Part shown: positions 7,100 through 11,374 of the stretch, one piece after another | Layout of the letters: every line of letters starts with the position of its first letter | Position numbering within the stretch: the stretch's first letter is position 1 | NCBI GenBank assembly: GCA_030425945.1 | Contig: JAUHZL010000051.1 | Location: 1-11,374, forward strand | DNA from: Alphaproteobacteria bacterium | Lineage (GTDB): Bacteria; Pseudomonadota; Alphaproteobacteria; Rhodobacterales; Rhodobacteraceae | Direction: 5' to 3' | Length of the DNA: 11,374 nt | Notes under the pieces: model-generated | The model's input: only the letters and a program-made list of their open reading frames with translations | Told to the model about the DNA's origin: nothing | Databases searched by the model: none | Program-made: the position numbers and the translations under genes

Positions 7100-7243
7100 A
7101 TGGCCCCGACCCCGCAGACCCCCGACCCCGAGGCGGCCCAGCCCGAGCGCAGCCTGCGCCATGCCCAGCCGCGTCCCGCCCCCGCCCCGGAAGACACCGC
7201 GCAGCAGCGCCCGTTCCGCTTTACCGACTGGGCGAGCCTCTGA
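7100..7243 (+). CDS. Small proline-rich hypothetical protein, 47 aa
   Basis: A short reading frame with good signs of being real: an AAGGAG Shine-Dalgarno at 7086-7091, eight bases before an ATG, and a clean stop 21 bases before the next gene. The protein begins MAPTPQTPDPEA, is rich in Pro, Ala, Gln and Arg (likely disordered) for about 37 residues, and ends in FRFTDWASL, an aromatic-rich tail unlike the rest. I have a vague memory of small Rhodobacterales proteins ending in a similar FTDWAS motif but cannot name a family. There is no signal peptide, membrane segment or cysteine. It may be co-transcribed with the TfoX-domain gene that follows. Function unknown. Confidence 0.6.
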   Translation: MAPTPQTPDPEAAQPERSLRHAQPRPAPAPEDTAQQRPFRFTDWASL

Positions 7244-7264
7244 GACCGCGCTAGCCTGCCGCGC

Positions 7265-7600
7265 ATGAGCGCCGCCGACGACCCCGTGACCGCGATCCGC
7301 AACCTCGGCCCCGCGATGGCCGCCGAGTTCGCGCGCGCCGGTCTGACCAGCGCCACCGAGATCCGCGAGATCGGCGCCGACGCCGCCTATTCCCGGCTGC
7401 TGTCGACCGGCCACAAGGCGCATTTCATCGCCTACTATGCCCTCGTCCTCGGCCTGCAGGGCCGCCCGTGGAACGACGCCACCCCGGACGAGAAAGCCGC
7501 CCTGCGCACCCGCTTCGACGCGCTCAAGGCCCGCACCACACCCGCCGACACCGCCCTCGACCGGGCCCTCGCCGAGATCGGGGTCCTGCCGAGGCGGTAG
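7265..7600 (+). CDS. TfoX/Sxy C-terminal domain protein
   Basis: A 111-residue protein made almost only of a TfoX C-terminal domain: IRNLGPAMAAEFARAGLTSA near residues 11-30 (a helix-hairpin-helix-like start), then a helical part with HKAHFIAYYALVLGLQGRPW around residues 51-70. The N-terminal TfoX domain of true Sxy/TfoX competence regulators is absent, so a role in competence should not be assumed; stand-alone C-terminal-domain proteins are widespread and little studied. The start at 7265 is the first ATG in frame and has no Shine-Dalgarno. TAGCCT at 7252-7257 lies where a -10 would be if the mRNA began at or near the ATG, so it may be leaderless. It follows the small proline-rich ORF by 21 bases and converges on ndk. 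Confidence 0.85.
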   Translation: MSAADDPVTAIRNLGPAMAAEFARAGLTSATEIREIGADAAYSRLLSTGHKAHFIAYYALVLGLQGRPWNDATPDEKAALRTRFDALKARTTPADTALDRALAEIGVLPRR

Positions 7601-7609
7601 TCCCCAACG

Positions 7610-7639
7610 AAAAACGGCCCCCCGCGCGGGAGGGCCGTT
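7610..7639 (-). terminator. Intrinsic terminator of ndk
   Basis: Inverted repeat AACGGCCC (7613-7620) and GGGCCGTT (7632-7639), extended inside by CCC/GGG around a GCGC loop with one unpaired base. On the - strand the stem is followed by a five-T run (A at 7610-7614 on the + strand), the layout of a rho-independent terminator for ndk. It lies 30 bases after the ndk stop. It is only nine bases beyond the stop of the convergent TfoX gene, and no T run follows on the + strand, so it would end that transcript less well. Confidence 0.85.
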
Positions 7640-7669
7640 CGTGATCGTCCGGATCAGAAGTGCGGCGGC

Positions 7670-8092
<423 letters not shown>

Positions 8093-8121
8093 GAACGTCT
8101 CGCTCCGAATGGGGATGAAAA

Positions 8122-8159
8122 CCTGCGCGGCGCGTAGCACGCAGGCGACGCCTTGAAAA
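8122..8159 (-). promoter_or_regulatory. Possible ndk promoter with overlapping inverted repeat
   Basis: On the - strand TTTTCA (8159-8154) and TACGCG (8136-8131) are 17 bases apart and could act as a weak -35 and -10 for ndk. The -10 lies between the arms of an inverted repeat, CCTGCG at 8122-8127 and CGCAGG at 8140-8145, which might be an operator. Both elements are weak matches in GC-rich DNA. Confidence 0.25.
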
Positions 8160-8174
8160 GGGCACGCGGACCGC

Positions 8175-9380
8175 TCAGGCCGGACCGCCGTCGATCCCCA
8201 GCCGGCGCCCGTTCCGCACCGCCATCACACCGAAGGCCAGCGCCGCCAGCGCCACCGCGATCATCAGCGCCAGCAGGCGCAGCGCCGAGACGCCGCCGCC
8301 GAGCCACGCCAGCGTGACCGAGGTCAGCGCCGCCCCGCCCAGCAGCTGCATCGCACCCGCGAGGCCCGCCGCGCTGCCCGCGAGGTCGGGCCGGACCGAC
8401 AGGGCGCCCGCGTGGGTGTTCGCCAGCGTGAACCCGTTGCCGAGGCCGACCGACAGCGTCGCCGCGAAGAGCAGCACCGGGTGCGACAGCCCGAGCGCGA
8501 AGCACAGCGCCCCGAGGCCGAGACCCCCCACCGCCACCAGCCGCCCGGCGAGAATCATCGGCCCCATGCCGACCTTCGGCGACAGCCGCGCCGTCACCGC
8601 CGAGCCCAGCATGTAGCCGCCCGAGATCGAGCCAAGCCCGACGCCCAGCGCTGCCGTGCTGAGGCCGAAGACCCCGACCGCCACGAAGGGCGCGCCGGTG
8701 AGAAAGACGTAGAACACCCCGACCGAGAACCCGGTGCAGAGCGCATAGGCCCAGAACGCCCCCGACCCCAGCAGCGCGCGCCACGCCGCCACCTGCGCCG
8801 CGAGCGGCCGCGCCGTGCCGGACTGCGTTTCCCCGAAATCGGCCCAGGCCAGCGCCACCGCGCCGGTCCCCAGCACCGCGTAGAGGACGAAGATCGCCCG
8901 CCAGCCGATCACCGTGTCGAGCACCCCTCCCAGCGGCGGCCCCAGCATCGGCGCCAGCGCCATCGCCGCCGCCACGGTGCCCAGTTTCCCCGCGGCCTCG
9001 CGCGGCGGGTACATGTCGCGCAGCGCCGCCATCGTCACGATACTGCCCGCGATCACCGTGCCCTGCGCGAGGCGGCAGACGAGGAACACCGTCAGGCTGT
9101 CCGCCAGCAGGCAGCCGACCGAGGCCAGCGCGTAGACCGCGAGCGCGCCGAGGATCACCGGACGGCGCCCGATCCGGTCCGACAGCGGCCCGAGCAGCAG
9201 TTGCAGCGCGCCCGCCACGATCAGGTAGCCCGAGACCGCCAGCCCCATCGCCGCCTCGCTCGCCCCGAAGTCGCGCGCCATCTCCGGCAGCGCCGGCAGG
9301 AACATGTTGAGCGAGGCCACGGACAGGCCGACGAGCAGGATGATCGTGCCAAGATGCGGCGGCGTTGCGGCGGGGCGCAT
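8175..9380 (-). CDS. MFS multidrug efflux transporter, Bcr/CflA type (DHA1 family)
   Basis: A 401-residue inner-membrane protein with about 12 hydrophobic segments, the usual length for the Bcr/CflA drug-proton antiporters. Motif A is at residues 64-73 (GPLSDRIGRR) after the second segment, and the antiporter motif C is in segment five (LAPMLGPPLGG, about 142-152). The first segment reads SLNMFLPALP where most Bcr, CmlA and FloR relatives have DMYLP, so the usual acidic residue is replaced by N25. The start at 9380 is chosen from a GGAG five bases upstream; the frame stays open far upstream, but only as an antisense shadow of the ABC-F gene. It may export drugs, amino acids or other small molecules; the substrate is unknown. 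The gene is divergent from the ABC-F gene, with 105 bases between them. Confidence 0.9.
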   Translation of the reverse strand: MRPAATPPHLGTIILLVGLSVASLNMFLPALPEMARDFGASEAAMGLAVSGYLIVAGALQLLLGPLSDRIGRRPVILGALAVYALASVGCLLADSLTVFLVCRLAQGTVIAGSIVTMAALRDMYPPREAAGKLGTVAAAMALAPMLGPPLGGVLDTVIGWRAIFVLYAVLGTGAVALAWADFGETQSGTARPLAAQVAAWRALLGSGAFWAYALCTGFSVGVFYVFLTGAPFVAVGVFGLSTAALGVGLGSISGGYMLGSAVTARLSPKVGMGPMILAGRLVAVGGLGLGALCFALGLSHPVLLFAATLSVGLGNGFTLANTHAGALSVRPDLAGSAAGLAGAMQLLGGAALTSVTLAWLGGGVSALRLLALMIAVALAALAFGVMAVRNGRRLGIDGGPA

Positions 9381-9450
9381 GAACTCTCCGGGACCCGGGG
9401 CCGGGCGGCCCGTCTTCCGAGCCGCTAGCATGACGCCGCGCGGGCCGCAA
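9381..9450 (-). promoter_or_regulatory. Structured leader of the MFS gene
   Basis: The MFS leader is palindrome-rich: GGGCC-GGGC-GGCCC at 9398-9411, and CCGGG-A-CCCGG at 9388-9398, whose end covers part of the ribosome binding site (GGAG, + strand CTCC at 9386-9389). Such folding could reduce translation. No convincing promoter hexamers were found for this direction. Confidence 0.3.
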
Positions 9451-9486
9451 TTGACACGCCCCCGGCCCGCTGGCACTCCGCGCCCA
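9451..9486 (+). promoter_or_regulatory. Promoter of the ABC-F gene, probably leaderless
   Basis: A perfect TTGACA at 9451-9456. Seventeen bases later is CACTCC (9474-9479), a poor -10. A start seven bases after that hexamer falls on base 9486, the A of the ABC-F start codon. There is no Shine-Dalgarno sequence before that ATG. The TTGACA is thus exactly at -35 if the start codon is +1, the layout of a leaderless mRNA. Confidence 0.55.
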
Positions 9487-11351
9487 TGCTCAGGATCGAC
9501 GACATCAGCTACGCGATCGACGGCCGCCCGCTCTTCGAAGGCGCCTCGGCCACGATTCCCACCGGCCACAAGGTCGGCATCGTCGGCAAGAACGGCGCGG
9601 GCAAGACCACGCTGTTCCGGCTGATCCGGGGCGAACTGACCCTCGACGGCGGCAGCATCACCATTCCCGAGCGGGCGCGGATCGGTGGCGTCGCGCAGGA
9701 AGTGCCGTCGTCCGACACCTCGCTCCTCGACACGGTGCTCGCCGCCGACACCGAGCGCGCCGCCCTGATGGCCGAGGCCGAGACCGCCACCGACCCGGCG
9801 CGCATCGCCGAGGTGCAGACCCGCCTCGCCGACATCGATGCCTGGTCGGCGGAGGGCCGCGCGGCCGCGATCCTGACCGGTCTCGGCTTTCCGGCGGCCC
9901 AGCACGCGATGCCCTGCTCGGCCTTCTCGGGCGGCTGGCGGATGCGCGTCGCGCTGGCGGGCGTGCTGTTCGCCCAGCCCGATTACCTGCTGCTCGACGA
10001 ACCGACGAACTACCTCGACCTCGAGGGCGCGCTCTGGCTCGAGACCTACCTCGCGCGCTACCCGCACACGGTGCTGATCATCAGCCACGACCGGGGCCTG
10101 CTGAACCGCGCCGTGGGCGCGATCCTGCATCTGGAGAACCGCAAGCTGACGCTCTGGACCGGTCCCTACGACCAGTTCGCCCGCCAGCGCGCCGAGCAGC
10201 GCCTCGTCCAGCAGCAGGCCGCCCGCAAGCAGGAAGCCCGCCGCGCCCACCTGCAGGGCTTCGTGGACCGCTTCAAGGCCAAGGCCTCGAAGGCCAAGCA
10301 GGCCCAGAGCCGGGTCAAGATGCTGGAGAAGATGACCCCGATCACGGTGCCCGAGGAAGCCGCGAAGCAGGTCTTCAGCTTCCCCGAACCGGACCAGCTC
10401 AGCCCGCCGATCCTCGCGCTCGACGGCGCGGCGGTGGGCTACGGCGGCCCGCCGGTGCTGTCGCGCCTCGGGCTGCGGATCGACCAGGACGACCGCATCG
10501 CGCTGCTCGGCCGCAACGGCGAGGGCAAGTCCACCCTGTCGAAGCTGCTCGCGGGCAAGCTCGCCTCCGAGGAGGGCAAGATCACCCGCTCGTCGAAGCT
10601 GCGCATCGGCTATTTCGCCCAGCACCAGGTCGACGAGCTGCGGATCGAGGAAACCCCTCTCCAGCACCTCCTGCGCGCCCGCCCGGGCGAGGCCCCGCCG
10701 AAGCTGCGCGCCCGGCTGGCGGGCTTCGGCCTCTTCGCCGAGCAGGCCGAAACCGAGGTCGGCCGGCTGTCGGGCGGCCAGAAGGCCCGGCTGTCGCTGT
10801 TGCTCGCCACCCTCGACGCGCCGCACCTGCTGATTCTCGACGAACCGACGAACCACCTCGACATCGAGAGCCGCGAGGCGCTGGTCGAGGCGCTGACCGC
10901 CTATTCCGGGGCGGTCATCCTCGTCAGCCACGACATGCACCTGCTCGGCCTCGTCGCCGACCGGCTCTGGCTGGTGCAGGACGGCCGCGTGACGCCCTTC
11001 GAGGACGACCTCGAGGCCTACCGCCGCTTCCTGCTGCAGCCGAAAGACGAGGATCAGCCCGCAAAGCCCCGGAAAGACGAGAAGATCGCCGCGCCGCGCC
11101 CGTCACGGGACACGATCCTCGCGCTGCGCGCCGAGGTCCGCAAATGCGAGGAGCGCGTCGCCAAGATCGAGGAGATGCGCGAGAAACTCGCCGCCCGCCT
11201 CGCCGATCCCGGCCTCTACGACAGCGCCCAGGCCGGCATGCTGGAAGCGCTCAACCGCAAGTATGCCGAGATCATGGAGGGGCTCGCCCGCGCCGAGGCG
11301 CTGTGGCTCGCCGCCCAGGAAAAACTCGACGCCGCCGAACAGGCGGCCTGA
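9486..11351 (+). CDS. ABC-F family ATPase (Uup/YheS-like, translation-associated)
   Basis: A 621-residue soluble protein with two ATP-binding cassettes and no membrane segments, the mark of ABC-F proteins, which act on ribosomes instead of in transport. Cassette one: Walker A G34-T42 (GKNGAGKTT), signature SGGW at 148-151, Walker B with D171/E172, H-loop H201. A basic inter-domain linker follows at about 235-285 (KQEARRAH, RFKAKASKAKQAQSR), the element that reaches towards the P-site tRNA in this family. Cassette two: Walker A G342-T350 (GRNGEGKST), signature SGGQ 429-432, Walker B D452/E453. A Lys/Glu-rich stretch and a C-terminal coiled coil (about 555-620) finish the protein, as in Uup and YheS. 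All catalytic residues are present. A housekeeping role is more likely than antibiotic resistance, though the divergent efflux gene makes the question worth asking. Confidence 0.92.
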   Translation: MLRIDDISYAIDGRPLFEGASATIPTGHKVGIVGKNGAGKTTLFRLIRGELTLDGGSITIPERARIGGVAQEVPSSDTSLLDTVLAADTERAALMAEAETATDPARIAEVQTRLADIDAWSAEGRAAAILTGLGFPAAQHAMPCSAFSGGWRMRVALAGVLFAQPDYLLLDEPTNYLDLEGALWLETYLARYPHTVLIISHDRGLLNRAVGAILHLENRKLTLWTGPYDQFARQRAEQRLVQQQAARKQEARRAHLQGFVDRFKAKASKAKQAQSRVKMLEKMTPITVPEEAAKQVFSFPEPDQLSPPILALDGAAVGYGGPPVLSRLGLRIDQDDRIALLGRNGEGKSTLSKLLAGKLASEEGKITRSSKLRIGYFAQHQVDELRIEETPLQHLLRARPGEAPPKLRARLAGFGLFAEQAETEVGRLSGGQKARLSLLLATLDAPHLLILDEPTNHLDIESREALVEALTAYSGAVILVSHDMHLLGLVADRLWLVQDGRVTPFEDDLEAYRRFLLQPKDEDQPAKPRKDEKIAAPRPSRDTILALRAEVRKCEERVAKIEEMREKLAARLADPGLYDSAQAGMLEALNRKYAEIMEGLARAEALWLAAQEKLDAAEQAA

Positions 11352-11374
11352 CCCCACCCGACCCGATCCCTGAC

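Noticed and set aside
6972..7100. N-terminal extension of the Nudix protein to a TTG codon
   Set aside because: Residues are unlike the family, and the ATG at 6971 has its own GGAG. The region is better seen as a divergent promoter.
7601..7669. Possible small RNA between the TfoX gene and ndk
   Set aside because: The hairpin is fully explained as the ndk terminator.
9471..9476. TGGCAC resembling half of a sigma-54 promoter
   Set aside because: The second half (TTGC-type element at the right distance) is missing, and TTGACA gives a better explanation.
9381..10940. In-frame upstream extension of the MFS gene giving a 921-residue protein
   Set aside because: The added 520 residues lie antisense to the ABC-F gene and are compositionally biased. 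A ribosome binding site and the family-typical start are at 9380.

Overview
The window is about 11.4 kb of very GC-rich, densely packed chromosomal DNA. The gene content and order point to an alphaproteobacterium of the Rhodobacterales (Rhodobacter, Paracoccus or Roseobacter relatives). The reasons are an fdsGBACD formate dehydrogenase operon in the order known from Rhodobacter capsulatus, a GC-rich dispersed-type repeat of a kind I remember from that order, and promoters with a recognisable -35 but a weak -10. I see no mobile element, phage gene, tRNA, rRNA or CRISPR array.

Positions 1-6430 are a formate-oxidation locus on the + strand. The 3' end of a LysR-type regulator comes first. A short AT-rich gap with a T-N11-A palindrome follows. 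Then come fdsG, fdsB, fdsA, fdsC (fdhD-like) and fdsD. G, B and A form the NAD+-dependent, molybdenum bis-MGD formate dehydrogenase: formate is oxidised on FdsA, electrons pass along its Fe-S clusters to FdsB and FdsG, and NAD+ is reduced at the FMN of FdsB. FdsC prepares the cofactor and FdsD is the small delta subunit. All the ligands I checked are present. The genes overlap or nearly touch, except for a 68-bp gap between fdsB and fdsA that holds a strong GC hairpin and repeat-like DNA.

Positions 6411-8092 hold short housekeeping-type genes. A Nudix hydrolase on the - strand overlaps the end of fdsD. Divergent from it is a 47-residue proline-rich small protein with a strong ribosome binding site. 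A single-domain TfoX C-terminal protein (+) follows, then an intrinsic terminator, then nucleoside diphosphate kinase (-).

Positions 8175-11351 hold a Bcr/CflA-type multidrug MFS transporter (-) and, divergent from it, a two-domain ABC-F ATPase (+). The ABC-F gene has no ribosome binding site but has a perfect TTGACA exactly 35 bases before its start codon, suggesting a leaderless mRNA.

I did not find a clearly new multi-gene system. The most interesting items are regulatory or small: the palindrome before fdsG, the hairpin repeat inside the fds operon, the unlisted small gene, and the leaderless-looking promoter.
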